A stretch of DNA of 48,806 nucleotides from Bacteroidales bacterium (GCA_017437825.1 JAFRXC010000039.1:1-48806), one strand, 5' to 3'; shown: positions 25,671-35,462, numbered from the stretch's first letter. Notes: generated from the sequence alone by a model not told the origin. A program made the numbers and translations.

Positions 25671-25700
25671 TTTGATTTTATTGATTTGTTTGTAAATTTA
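25671..25700 (+). promoter_or_regulatory. Candidate promoter for the TonB receptor/DUF4249 operon
   Basis: TTTG at 25671-25674, then 18 bp, then TAAATTTA at 25693-25700, close to the Bacteroidota -33/-7 pattern; the ATG follows 17 bp later. The -7 box is palindromic (GTAAATTTAC) and might serve the divergent cysteine desulfidase as well. Confidence 0.45.
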
Positions 25701-25717
25701 CGAATAATTGATTCGAA

Positions 25718-28700
25718 ATGCATCCCGCTACCAAAAGATTCATTCTCTCTGTCTTGGCTTGCGCTATGTCCCTGTGTCTTCAGGCACAGGAAGGCAGGAA
25801 TGCGCGTGAGCGGGCTTTTCTCCAGGATGCCGGATCAGGGGCTGCCATTTTCAGGGGCCGTCAGGCAACGCGCTACAACATAGTGTATGAAGGCACTTAT
25901 TTCTGGGATACGCCTGATTTCGTTAATGGAAAAGTAATGTTTGACGGCCAGGTCTTCGACGGGCTGGCGCTGAATATTGATGCCGTGGCACAGGAGGCTC
26001 TGACATATCCTCCCGGCAGCAACTATGCCATAATCCTTGACCGGGACAACGTGGACTGGGTGGAGATGGACGGCAAACGCTATGTGAATCTTTCCAGGAA
26101 AGGATATGAGGTTGACAGAGGCTTCTACGAAATAGTTCACCAAGGCCTTGACGGCACGGTCTACAGGCATTTGTCAAAGGCTCCCACTTTAGATCTTTCA
26201 GAGGCCGAGAAAGACGGTCACGCAAGGTATTATTTCAAACCTTCGGAGGTTTTCTACCTGGAGCGCGACGGAATCCTCCGGCCGCTCAAGCGTGGGAGGA
26301 CCTTGCGCTACCTGCGAAACCCTGAAGGAAGGGATTTCGCATCGGCCGTAAAGCGCCGTGCGGCTGCGCTTCCGCTTACTGCCTTGTCTTTCAACGACCT
26401 CCGCCTGCCTGAAGGCGTCCCGCAGCATTCCAGTCCTGCCTCTTTGCCAGCCTCAGGGCTGAACATAGAAGGCAAGGACATCTACGCCACCCTCCCTCCT
26501 GATTTCTTCTCCACTGGAAGGAAAGAGACGGACGACGAACTTCTCCGCCTGCTCAATGCCGGCAACGAGATGGTCACCTTCGCAAACAAGGTCTACGACG
26601 TAGGCCAGGCCGAAAACGCCCGCGGAGACCGCGCGTACGTCAACGGTACGGTGCGTGACATCCTTTCGGGCGAGCCCATAGCCGGAGTGCTGGTAACCGG
26701 CAGCAACGGCAGCTCCTATGCGATGACAGACAACGACGGAAGCTTCCGCCTGTCCCTCCCTTTGGGAGAGAACATCCTGGATTTCAGCGGCTTCTCTCTG
26801 GAAGACCTGCACCTTAACGTAAACGTGCACAGCGACGGCGGCCTGGACGTCGTAATGAAAGAGAGAATCACCTCCCTTAGGGAGGCCGTCGTTTCCGCAG
26901 AGAGTATGGTCAACCACCGCGATGCCAGGATGGGCATAGAGAAAGTCAGGATAAACACCATCACCAAGATCCCTTCCGCCTTCGGCGAAGCAGACGTGAT
27001 GAAGGTGGTCCTCACCCTTCCGGGCGTAAAGAGCGTAGGCGAGGCCTCAAGCGGATTCAATGTCCGCGGAGGATCCGCCGACCAGAACCTGGTGCTCTTC
27101 AACGACGGCACCATCTACAACCCCAGCCACTTCTTCGGCCTGTTCTCCGCTTTCAATACGGACGTGATCAACGACATAGAACTGTACAAGAGTTCAATTC
27201 CCGCCGAGTTCGGAGGCCGAATCTCCTCGGTGCTGGACGTCCGTGGCAGGGAAGGTAACGCCAAGAAGATCCAAGGCTCCCTCGGCCTCGGCCTCCTTAC
27301 AAGCCGCTTCCATCTGGAAGGCCCTATAATCGAAGACAGGACCACGTTCATATTGGGCGGGCGCACTACATATTCCAACTGGATATTCAACCTTCTGCCC
27401 GAGAATACCAGTTATTCGGGAGGAAAAGCCTCCTTCAGCGACCTGAACGCATCAGTTACGCATCGCGTGAACGACAAGAACACCCTTCAGGCCTACGGAT
27501 ACTGGTCCAGGGACGGATTCTCCTTCGACGGCGACACCACCTTCAGGTATTCGAACCTTAACGTAGCCCTCAAATGGCGTCATACAATGTCCGGCAGGAC
27601 AGGTATGACAGTAGCTGCCGGATATGACAACTACGCCAACACGGTTGACGACAATTTCAACACCGTGTCTGCCTACAGCTTTTCCACCGGAGTGGCCCAG
27701 GGCTTTGCAAAGGTGGGTTTCAACAGCGTGCTGAATGACAGGCACTCCCTTTCATACGGAGCCTCCACCGTCCTGTACAATCTCAATCCGGGCCATATGG
27801 CCCCGCTGACCGGAGCATCCCTGGTAGAGGACAAGTACCTGCCTAAAGACCGTGGCCTGGAATCTGGATTATATCTCAGTGACAACTGGAAACCAGGTGA
27901 ACGTCTGTCGGTTGATATGGGTATGCGAGTGTCAGCATTCAACGCATTCTCTCCGTCCAAGTTCTACGCTGCTCCAGAGCTGCGCCTGTCGGCGAAATAC
28001 TCCATCCTGGAGCATCTGACGGTGAAGGCCGGTTTCAACTCTATGAACCAGTACGTCCACCTAATTTCCAACACCTCGTCCATCTCGCCGATGGACGCCT
28101 GGCGCCTGGCCAGCGCAGACCTCAAGCCCCAGAAGGGCTGGCAGGCTGCAGGCGGACTCTACTGGACAGTGAGGGACAACACAATAGACATTTCAGTAGA
28201 GACATATTACAAACGAGTCTCCCACAGCCTGGACTACAAGTCCGGCGCAGTGCTCATAATGAACGAACACCTTCCTGAAGACCTGGTGGAAACATACGGA
28301 AAAGCTTACGGAGTGGAGTTCCTGGTAAAGAAGACCCTGGGCAAACTGAGCGGATGGCTGTCCTACACATATTCCCGTACCAAGCTCCGCGAAATGCAGG
28401 ACAGGGGAGTGGAGACCATCAACGGAGGTGACTGGTACAACGCTCCTCACGACAAGCCGCACGACTTCAAGCTGGTGGGCAACTACAAGTTCACGCACCG
28501 TTATTCCCTTTCAGTGAATGTGGACTATTCCACCGGACGACCTGTGACAATACCGGTTGCGGTGTATCAATATGGCGGCGGTTACCGCCTGGCCTACTCC
28601 TCAAGGAACGGTTACCGCATCCCTGATTATTTCAGGATGGACCTTGCCTTGAACATAGATCCCGGCCATTATCTGCGCAAGCTGACACATATGTCATTTA

Positions 28701-28846
28701 CCATAGGTGTCTACAACGTGACAGGCCGCAAGAATCCTTACTCTGTCTACTATACCACCCTGGGAGGTACTTCCATCCAGGGATATATGGTATCAGTCTT
28801 CGCCACGCCTGTTCCTTACATCAACCTTAACATTAAGTTCGGATGA
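25718..28846 (+). CDS. TonB-dependent receptor with large unique N-terminal domain (DUF4249-associated type)
   Basis: A 1042-residue outer-membrane receptor. After a signal peptide (to about LQAQ) there is a ~280-residue region before the usual start of such receptors; it contains RYNIVYEGTYFWDTPDFVNG, MFDGQVFDGLALNIDAVAQE and DGKRYVNLSRKGYEVDRGFY, a pattern I have seen in uncharacterised secreted Bacteroidota proteins but cannot name. Then follow a carboxypeptidase-regulatory-like domain (about 307-385, GTVRDILSGEPIAGVLV), a plug (LPGVKSVGEASSGFNVRGGS; FNDGTIYNPSHFFGLFSAF) and a barrel ending in NIKFG. It overlaps the next gene by 4 bp. There is no SusD. The substrate is unknown; partner genes suggest a different import or secretion-coupled system from SusCD. 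Confidence 0.88.
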   Translation: MHPATKRFILSVLACAMSLCLQAQEGRNARERAFLQDAGSGAAIFRGRQATRYNIVYEGTYFWDTPDFVNGKVMFDGQVFDGLALNIDAVAQEALTYPPGSNYAIILDRDNVDWVEMDGKRYVNLSRKGYEVDRGFYEIVHQGLDGTVYRHLSKAPTLDLSEAEKDGHARYYFKPSEVFYLERDGILRPLKRGRTLRYLRNPEGRDFASAVKRRAAALPLTALSFNDLRLPEGVPQHSSPASLPASGLNIEGKDIYATLPPDFFSTGRKETDDELLRLLNAGNEMVTFANKVYDVGQAENARGDRAYVNGTVRDILSGEPIAGVLVTGSNGSSYAMTDNDGSFRLSLPLGENILDFSGFSLEDLHLNVNVHSDGGLDVVMKERITSLREAVVSAESMVNHRDARMGIEKVRINTITKIPSAFGEADVMKVVLTLPGVKSVGEASSGFNVRGGSADQNLVLFNDGTIYNPSHFFGLFSAFNTDVINDIELYKSSIPAEFGGRISSVLDVRGREGNAKKIQGSLGLGLLTSRFHLEGPIIEDRTTFILGGRTTYSNWIFNLLPENTSYSGGKASFSDLNASVTHRVNDKNTLQAYGYWSRDGFSFDGDTTFRYSNLNVALKWRHTMSGRTGMTVAAGYDNYANTVDDNFNTVSAYSFSTGVAQGFAKVGFNSVLNDRHSLSYGASTVLYNLNPGHMAPLTGASLVEDKYLPKDRGLESGLYLSDNWKPGERLSVDMGMRVSAFNAFSPSKFYAAPELRLSAKYSILEHLTVKAGFNSMNQYVHLISNTSSISPMDAWRLASADLKPQKGWQAAGGLYWTVRDNTIDISVETYYKRVSHSLDYKSGAVLIMNEHLPEDLVETYGKAYGVEFLVKKTLGKLSGWLSYTYSRTKLREMQDRGVETINGGDWYNAPHDKPHDFKLVGNYKFTHRYSLSVNVDYSTGRPVTIPVAVYQYGGGYRLAYSSRNGYRIPDYFRMDLALNIDPGHYLRKLTHMSFTIGVYNVTGRKNPYSVYYTTLGGTSIQGYMVSVFATPVPYINLNIKFG

Positions 28847-30006
28847 TGAAGAAGTTATTCATATTCTGCCTTGCTCTGATGGCCGTTTCCTGCATATACC
28901 CCTTTACTCCTGAAGTAAAGGACGGCTCGGGTACGCTGGTGATAGAAGGCGACATACTCATAGGAAACAAGACGACGGTTACCGTAGGCCATACCGTTCC
29001 CATCAACAGTCCCAATGTGGAACCTATTCCTCCTTCCGGGAAAGTCTGGGTTGAGAATGATGCCGGGGAAGTGTTCGACGGAGTAGAAGATCCTTCCAAT
29101 CCCGGAACATATTCCGTGGATACCCAAGCTGCAGACCCTGGCAAGAACTATCGCCTGCATTTCCTTGACAGGGACAGCGGAAAAGAGTATGTATCCTCCT
29201 GGGAACGGGTATGTACGGCTCCTGAAATAGATTCCCTGTCCTACAATCTCAATTACGAGAAAGAAACCCTCTTTATAGCCTTGAGCATGCATTCCAAAGG
29301 GGAAAGCTTTTTCAAATGGAGTTATGTGGAAGACTGGCGCTACCGTTCCCCGTTCTTTTCGATGATAAAATTCGTGGACACGAGCACCAGCCCCAGACGC
29401 CCGTCAGGTCATTTGGAATACAGGGACGTTTATAAGGAGAATATCTATACCTGCTACAAGCACGATGTGTCCAAGAAGATTATGACCTTCTCTACTGAGA
29501 AGCAGACTGACGACCGCTTCGTCGACCTTGAATTCCTGCCCATAGACCAGCACGACCTTCGTATTCAGGACCGTTACCGCATAGTGGTAGACCTGGAGCC
29601 GCTTTCGAAGGATGCGTATCTGTATTGGGAAAACATAAAGGCTAATTCTGAATACAACGGCAATCTGTTCGCTCCCAATCCCAGCGAGCTGGTTGGCAAC
29701 ATCCGCTGCGTCCAGGAGCCCGATGAACTTGTAATGGGATATGTGAATGTCGCCCAGATCTCCCGCAAGCAGTTGATCATAGACGACATCGACATAAATT
29801 TCTACAAAAGTGCAGAACCCTATTTCGAGCCTGAAGAGGTAAGAGAGAATCAGTGGGTGGAATACTATTTTGAAATGCAGTATCTCCCATACGCAACCGT
29901 TTTCCCTCCGGGCGACTTGACCATTACATACTGGGCGCCTTCAAGATGCGTGGACTGCAAGGAATACGGAGGGGGTACTTACGAGAAACCGGATGACTGG
30001 GAATGA
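28843..30006 (+). CDS. DUF4249 lipoprotein
   Basis: A 387-residue lipoprotein (lipobox AVSC, Cys17) of the DUF4249 type: CIYPFTPEVKDGSGTLVIEGDI near the mature N-terminus (an early beta-sandwich), GKVWVENDAGEVF, PGTYSVDTQAADPGKNYRLH, and a C-terminal cysteine pair CVDCKEYGG. DUF4249 genes often follow a TonB-dependent receptor in Bacteroidota; their function is not established. The ATGATGA overlap of 4 bp with the receptor shows translational coupling. It is likely an outer-membrane partner of the receptor, in the role SusD plays elsewhere; that role is inference. Confidence 0.88.
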   Translation: MMKKLFIFCLALMAVSCIYPFTPEVKDGSGTLVIEGDILIGNKTTVTVGHTVPINSPNVEPIPPSGKVWVENDAGEVFDGVEDPSNPGTYSVDTQAADPGKNYRLHFLDRDSGKEYVSSWERVCTAPEIDSLSYNLNYEKETLFIALSMHSKGESFFKWSYVEDWRYRSPFFSMIKFVDTSTSPRRPSGHLEYRDVYKENIYTCYKHDVSKKIMTFSTEKQTDDRFVDLEFLPIDQHDLRIQDRYRIVVDLEPLSKDAYLYWENIKANSEYNGNLFAPNPSELVGNIRCVQEPDELVMGYVNVAQISRKQLIIDDIDINFYKSAEPYFEPEEVRENQWVEYYFEMQYLPYATVFPPGDLTITYWAPSRCVDCKEYGGGTYEKPDDWE

Positions 30007-30016
30007 TAAAAGAGCA

Positions 30017-31675
30017 ATGAGAAAAGCATTCGTATCAATCATAGTGATGCTGGCCGCGGCCATCCTGCCTGCCAGATCCCAGGGATACGTTTCCGAAAGG
30101 GTGTACGTATCCACGGACCGTGACGTGTATGTGGCCGGGGATGAGCTGTTTTTCTCCGCATTCTGCCTGAATACGACAAACGGGGGAATGTCTGACGGAA
30201 GCCGCACTGCGTATCTGGAACTGGTTTCTTCGGACGGACCCGTCCAGACCGCAAAAGTCGCATTGGAAGACGGCCGCGGTGGCGGAGTGATGTCGCTTCT
30301 GAATACTATCCCCACTGGCAATTACCGCCTTGTGGCATATACCGCACAGTGCTTCAATGAAGACGGATACGACTTCCTGGAGGGTGCCCGCACCCTGTCA
30401 ATCATCAATCCATTCACAACTGCACGCGCGTCTTCCGGAGTCGAAATCCTTCCTGAAGAAGATTACCTTCAGTTGAGGGACGGCAATCAGCATCCCTCAT
30501 CAGGTGGAATTGCCCTGAACACCTCAGGCCCGGTTACAATTACCAACAATACCGGCCGTCCAGTATCCCTGAGCCTTTCGGTATACCACGACGACGGCAT
30601 CCCTTCTCCGGAGACGGTCAATCCCGTATCATTCGCCACCAAAGCCACTTCAGGAAGTAGTTTCTCAGACAAAAGAACTGCCGATTACGAAGGGGAGATA
30701 GTCCGTGCCAGGCTGGTAGGCACGGCTGATGACATAGCTGCCGCCGAAGGGAGCCAGGCTTTCCTATGCGTGCCAGGACGCATCGATGACCTGTATTCCT
30801 CAGTAGTTCAGAAAGACGGTACAGTCACATTCTACACCAGGAACATATATGGCGATACGGATATGGTCCTGGATCCCGGCATCACCACTGGAAATACGCA
30901 TCTTGAAATCATATCTCCTTTTGCCGGTGTCAGCGACCCGGACATACCCGGTCTTCCGCTTTCAGCCTCGCTTCAAGAGAAGATCCTCCAGAGAAGTATG
31001 GCTATGCAGGTTTTGCGCGCTACCGGCGCCGATTCCCTGTATTCCGTCCTGCCCGTTCCTTCTTTCACTCCTTTCAACGTGGAACCTGCCGTCTATCATC
31101 TGGACGACTATACCCGGTTCCCCCTTATGGAAGAACTGTTCATAGAGTACATATCCGAAGCGAGTATCCGCAGGACACGCAAAGGAAAGGAACTGAGCGT
31201 GTCCCTCCACGATGATTTCAGGAGTGTCCCTTATGCGTTACAACCCTGCCTGGCTTTGCTGGACGGTGTTCCTGTGACAGACCACAACCAGTTGCTGGAA
31301 TACGACCCTCTTCTCGTGGAAAAGATCGTAATATATCAGAATACCTTCTTCCTGGGAGGGCGGACGTATCCTGGTGTAATCGACTTTGTCACATATAAGC
31401 AGAACCTGCCATCTTATACCTTCGGAGACAATGTCCGTGTAGTGGAGTTCCAGGGTGTAAGTTATCCTGTTGTTTCCTGGCTTCCGGATACATCCGGCCA
31501 GGCACCTGACCTCAGGCAGACGATCCTCTGGCATCCCCAGATAGAACTCTCTCCCGGTGAGAGCTGTGCTTTCGAGTACTGCCTTCCTTCCTACCAGGGC
31601 AGGTTCAAGGTAGTGGTGGAAGGATTCGACGCTGCCGGCAACCCTGTCTCCGTAGGGGGTGTCATTACCAATTAG
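30017..31675 (+). CDS. Secreted MG2-like protein with TonB-plug-like segment
   Basis: A 552-residue exported protein. The ATG at 30017 gives a clean signal (MRKAFVSIIVML to about RSQG); the ATG at 29993 would overlap DUF4249 and add polar residues. The N-terminal part looks like a macroglobulin MG2 domain (RVYVSTDRDVYVAGDELFF, then YLELVSSDG, TGNYRLVAYTAQ). Residues about 409-460 (PCLALLDGVPVTDH, LEYDPLLVEKIVIYQN, YPGVIDFVTYK) resemble a free-standing TonB plug domain without any barrel. It completes the trio with the receptor and DUF4249. Related proteins are common next to such receptors but have no known role; blocking or gating the receptor is a speculation. Confidence 0.7.
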   Translation: MRKAFVSIIVMLAAAILPARSQGYVSERVYVSTDRDVYVAGDELFFSAFCLNTTNGGMSDGSRTAYLELVSSDGPVQTAKVALEDGRGGGVMSLLNTIPTGNYRLVAYTAQCFNEDGYDFLEGARTLSIINPFTTARASSGVEILPEEDYLQLRDGNQHPSSGGIALNTSGPVTITNNTGRPVSLSLSVYHDDGIPSPETVNPVSFATKATSGSSFSDKRTADYEGEIVRARLVGTADDIAAAEGSQAFLCVPGRIDDLYSSVVQKDGTVTFYTRNIYGDTDMVLDPGITTGNTHLEIISPFAGVSDPDIPGLPLSASLQEKILQRSMAMQVLRATGADSLYSVLPVPSFTPFNVEPAVYHLDDYTRFPLMEELFIEYISEASIRRTRKGKELSVSLHDDFRSVPYALQPCLALLDGVPVTDHNQLLEYDPLLVEKIVIYQNTFFLGGRTYPGVIDFVTYKQNLPSYTFGDNVRVVEFQGVSYPVVSWLPDTSGQAPDLRQTILWHPQIELSPGESCAFEYCLPSYQGRFKVVVEGFDAAGNPVSVGGVITN

Positions 31676-31690
31676 AATGAACTGATAATT

Positions 31691-33574
31691 ATGAAAAAGA
31701 TATTCTGCCTTCTCATTATGCTTGCTATGGCTCCGGCCCTGCACGCAAAAGTGATCAATGTAAAGTCTCCCGACAAGAAAATAGTATTCTCTCTGGATTC
31801 CGGCAAGGACGGCAAACTTAAATACTGCCTTTACGTGGGCGGAGTCCTCACAGTGGACTGGTCTGAAATAGGGTATTCTGCCAACATTATCAACTCTCCC
31901 AAAGTGACAAGCCTGTCTGCCAAGGGCGGTCAGAAGAGCGTCCGCAAGGAATGGACGCCTCTTTGGGGCAAACGTTCGGTGGTCCCGGACCGTTACCATC
32001 AGAGAGAGTTCAACGTTGTGTTCAGCGGGCTCGGCTCCTGCATACTACAGGTCAGGGTTTATGACGACGGGGCTGCGTTTCGTTTCACCCACCTTCCGGC
32101 CGGAAAGATGACGGAGAAGACAGAATTCAATTTCGCCGGGAATTACACTGCGTGGTTCTATAACGGAGAAAGGCACAATATAGGCCCTGAGAGGCTGATG
32201 GAGTCCGACGGCGAGCGTTTGCCCGTAATGACCGTCAAGGCCGCGCAAAACCGTTATCTGGCCCTTCACGAGGCCTGCCTCGGCGCAGACGGCTGGCCAA
32301 TGCGGCTTCAATCCTCTTCCGGCTCCACCTCGTTCGAGGTAATACCCGAGCAGATAGAGGCATCGTCACCATATACATCCGCCTGGCGCGTTATAATGTG
32401 CGCTGACGCTCCCGGAGGGCTGGTGGACTCGCACTTGATTGAACTTCTGAACCCCGATCCCGAAGGGGATTTCAGCTGGGTGCGTCCCGGTGTGGCGCTC
32501 TGGGACTGGCGCATTGACGGCGCTGTCTGGGAAGGCTACCACTATGGAATGAATTACGACTCCTGGACCAGGATGATTGACTTTGCCGCGGAGCAGGGTT
32601 TCAGTCATCTGGTGCTGGACGCAAACTGGTACGGACCCGAATTCGCGGCAAGTTCCAACCCCGTCAACGGAGACAAGGCTCAGGATGTTCAGCGTATCAT
32701 AAAATACGGTCAGGAAAGGGGAGTGGGAGTATGGCTGTACCTCAATGACGTTGCAGGTACCCGCTATCCTATAGAGGAAACGCTGGCGCAGTACGAACAG
32801 TGGGGCGCTGCTGGCGTAAAGTACGGTTTTATGAACGGAACGCCTCTGGAAAAAAAACGCAAGACTCAGGAAATCACGCGTTTGTGCGCAAAGCATCACC
32901 TCCTTGTGGACTACCACGACTATCCCGTTCATCCATACGGACAGATGCGCACCTGGCCAAACGCCGTCACCCGCGAGTACTGCAAGGCTCAGCTGGACGG
33001 AAGGCAGATATTCCAGCCCAAGACTTTCGTCACTTCCGTATTCGTAAATATGCTGGCCGGCCCGCTGGATATGAACAACGGTTTTATGGAATTGCATCAG
33101 GGCAGGACTACAAGGAAAGACAACAACCAGGAAGTGCCTTCTACTGCTACCGGAGAGATAGCCCGAACGATGATTACCTGGTCCGGCGCCACGGTGATTC
33201 CCGACATTCCGGAATATTACCACAAATACCCGCAGCTGCTCGAATTCCTCGCAGCTGAAAAACAGCCCTGGAGGGAGAGCCGCACCCTTGCGGGCGAGAT
33301 AGGGGAGTATATAGTGATGATGCGCCAGAACGCTGACGGCGACTTCCTTGTGGCCGCGGCTACTGACGAGTCTGCACGAAAAGTGTCAGTTCCCCTGTCT
33401 TTCCTTCCGAAAGGCAGTTGGATAGCGACAATCAATATGGATACTCCTGACGCCAACTACAGGACGAATCGGGAGCATACCTACAGCGAGACTATGACCG
33501 TAGACTCTGACACCACCCTGGAGATCCAGATGGCTCCGGGCGGAGGCGCTTGTATCCTTATCAAGAAACAATAG
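31691..33574 (+). CDS. GH97 family glycosidase with divergent catalytic positions
   Basis: A 627-residue exported protein (signal to about LHA, no lipobox). The GH97 plan is clear: N-terminal beta-sandwich starting INVKSPDKKIVFSL, the barrel (WEGYHYGMNYDSWTRMIDFAAEQGFSHLVLDANW in pieces), and a C-terminal beta-sandwich ending CILIKK. From memory of the family, retaining members have Asp in VKVDF and inverting members have Glu in NAHE, both with an acid Glu in RGxE. Here the equivalents read VKYGF (G379), YHDY (D410) and C-K-A-Q-L (L435, beside D436), with E429 of TRE kept. So the usual acid is absent and mechanism is uncertain. It is 15 bp after the DUF4249 trio, likely in the same transcript. 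Confidence 0.85.
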   Translation: MKKIFCLLIMLAMAPALHAKVINVKSPDKKIVFSLDSGKDGKLKYCLYVGGVLTVDWSEIGYSANIINSPKVTSLSAKGGQKSVRKEWTPLWGKRSVVPDRYHQREFNVVFSGLGSCILQVRVYDDGAAFRFTHLPAGKMTEKTEFNFAGNYTAWFYNGERHNIGPERLMESDGERLPVMTVKAAQNRYLALHEACLGADGWPMRLQSSSGSTSFEVIPEQIEASSPYTSAWRVIMCADAPGGLVDSHLIELLNPDPEGDFSWVRPGVALWDWRIDGAVWEGYHYGMNYDSWTRMIDFAAEQGFSHLVLDANWYGPEFAASSNPVNGDKAQDVQRIIKYGQERGVGVWLYLNDVAGTRYPIEETLAQYEQWGAAGVKYGFMNGTPLEKKRKTQEITRLCAKHHLLVDYHDYPVHPYGQMRTWPNAVTREYCKAQLDGRQIFQPKTFVTSVFVNMLAGPLDMNNGFMELHQGRTTRKDNNQEVPSTATGEIARTMITWSGATVIPDIPEYYHKYPQLLEFLAAEKQPWRESRTLAGEIGEYIVMMRQNADGDFLVAAATDESARKVSVPLSFLPKGSWIATINMDTPDANYRTNREHTYSETMTVDSDTTLEIQMAPGGGACILIKKQ

Positions 33575-33575
33575 G

Positions 33576-35462
33576 TCAGTTCGTTTTCAGATCCAGGAAT
33601 TTTACAAAATCGTCTATGTTCAGACTGTATCCTCTTGGACCAGACAGGATATGGCCTTCCTGGTCCAAGATGAAGTAATTCGGCTGGGAATTGACACCGA
33701 AACGCTTAAGGACAAGGTCGGAATTGACTCTTCCCACATCCTTCAGCACTTTCCCCTTATCATTCGTAACCCATTTGCTTTCAGGTAGTTTGGTTTTGTC
33801 GTCCACATATAGGGAAACTATGACAAAGTCGTTCTGGAGGCGGGTGAGTACCTCGGGCGCGCTCCATACGCGGGCTTCCATCTCACGGCAGTTGACGCAG
33901 CCGTGGCCGGTGATGTCCACGAACACCTTCTTGCCCTGAACGGCCGCTGCGGCAATGCCGTCGTCCAGGTTGCTGTACCCGGTAAGGCCGTGGGGGAGAG
34001 AGACCTCCGAGCCATAGACTTCTGTCAGCGGCGGTGCTGCCTGAATGTTCGTGCCCGATCCCAAGACAAAATCCTGTGTCTCCATCGGCGGCAGATAGCC
34101 GCTGAGTGCCTTGAGCGGCGCGCCCCACATACCGGGAAGCATATAGACCACGAAGGCGAAGTCAATGATCACTAGAGCAAGGCGTCCTACTGAAATGTAC
34201 TCGACAGGGGAGTCATATTTGAAGCGTATCTTGCCAAGCAGGTAGATGCCCAGCAAGGTGAAGCAAACTATCCATATTGCAAGGTAAACCTCGCGGTCAA
34301 GCAAGTGCCAGTGATAAGTCTGGTCAGCAACTGAGAGGAACTTGAGGCCGAGGGCTATCTCTATAAAGCCCAGTACGACCTTGACGCTGTTCAGCCATCC
34401 GCCGCTCTTGGGGAGTTTCTTCAATACAGAAGGGAATAAGGCCAGCAGGGCGAAAGGAAGCGCAAATGCTATGCTGAATGCCAGCATTGTAACCATCGGC
34501 CTCCAGAATTCTCCCTGAGTGCTCTTGATGAGCACTGTGCCTACTATCGGCCCTGTGCAGCTGAAGCTGACCAAAACCAGCGTAAGGGCCAGGAAGAAGA
34601 CGCCTCCCAGGCCACCGCGCTCGCTGTTCTTGTCCGCGCTGTTGGTCCACTTGCTAGGCAGCGTAATCTCGAACGCGCCAAAGAACGAGGCCGCGAAGGC
34701 CATGAATATCAGGAAGAAAAGGATATTCGGCAGCCAGTGCGTCGAGAGCCAGTTGAAGATGTCCGCCGTCACCGTTCTCCCTCCTACGGCCCAAGTGAGT
34801 CCTATTATCAGGCATATAGGAACTGTGTACAGCAGGATTATGAAGAGCCCGAACATAAAGGCCTTGAACCGGCCTGAGCCGGGGGAGTCACTCTGCTTTA
34901 AGAAGAATGAAACGGTCATAGGGACCATTGGAAAGACACAGGGAGTCAGGAGCATCAGGAAACCCCATAAGATGGCCTCTAAAATCAGCGCCCAAATGCC
35001 TCTTGAAGAAGCTGTCGTATAAGAGCCAGCGCTAGCCGCTAGCGAGTTCGGAGTAATGGCTTGTACAGAGAAATCATAATCTTCAGGCATACGGCATTCA
35101 TCTCCGCTGCAGGCACTCCATGTCACCGTGCCTTTCACAGTTACTGAACTCATACCTGATACTTCAAGGTCCTGACGCAGCACATAGTCTCCTGTAACAA
35201 CTTTCTCACCTTTATAGTCAGAGGGCTCATACTCCTCAACCGTGGAGCCTGATAATCTTATCCACGGAGACGGCTCAATTGTAAGCTGGGTTCCTACTGA
35301 ATTTGCGTCCATAGGATGAATGTAGTAATCCGGGAGGATCTTGCCGGTTACAACAAGCTGATAATTGTCGCCTTCGATATGGTTGACCACAGCATTCCAG
35401 AAAGCGGTGGGGGATGCCTGTAATATGAATAGGGACAGAAGTGCTGTCAGAATTGATGCCAT
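33576..35462 (-). CDS. dsbD: DsbD-type thiol:disulfide interchange protein
   Basis: A 628-residue inner-membrane protein that passes electrons from cytoplasmic thioredoxin to the periplasm. Order: signal; periplasmic N-terminal domain (about 20-150) with a CSGDEC pair; about eight transmembrane helices with the redox cysteines in TPCVFPMVPM and SCTGPIVG; and a C-terminal thioredoxin domain with GHGCVNCRE (Cys522 and Cys525). The three-domain plan and length match DsbD. It is 1 bp from the convergent GH97 gene. A minus-strand TATCTTTA about 25 bp upstream may be its -7 box. It could support the Cys-rich exported proteins of the genome. Confidence 0.93.
   Translation of the reverse strand: MASILTALLSLFILQASPTAFWNAVVNHIEGDNYQLVVTGKILPDYYIHPMDANSVGTQLTIEPSPWIRLSGSTVEEYEPSDYKGEKVVTGDYVLRQDLEVSGMSSVTVKGTVTWSACSGDECRMPEDYDFSVQAITPNSLAASAGSYTTASSRGIWALILEAILWGFLMLLTPCVFPMVPMTVSFFLKQSDSPGSGRFKAFMFGLFIILLYTVPICLIIGLTWAVGGRTVTADIFNWLSTHWLPNILFFLIFMAFAASFFGAFEITLPSKWTNSADKNSERGGLGGVFFLALTLVLVSFSCTGPIVGTVLIKSTQGEFWRPMVTMLAFSIAFALPFALLALFPSVLKKLPKSGGWLNSVKVVLGFIEIALGLKFLSVADQTYHWHLLDREVYLAIWIVCFTLLGIYLLGKIRFKYDSPVEYISVGRLALVIIDFAFVVYMLPGMWGAPLKALSGYLPPMETQDFVLGSGTNIQAAPPLTEVYGSEVSLPHGLTGYSNLDDGIAAAAVQGKKVFVDITGHGCVNCREMEARVWSAPEVLTRLQNDFVIVSLYVDDKTKLPESKWVTNDKGKVLKDVGRVNSDLVLKRFGVNSQPNYFILDQEGHILSGPRGYSLNIDDFVKFLDLKTN

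Noticed and set aside
25718-30006. Reading the receptor and following lipoprotein as a SusC/SusD pair
   Set aside because: The lipoprotein has no SusD TPR blocks and matches DUF4249; the receptor has an unrelated long N-terminal region.
32366-33223. Minus-strand open frame of 285 codons
   Set aside because: Shadow of the GH97 gene; Cys/His/Val-rich translation without domain features.
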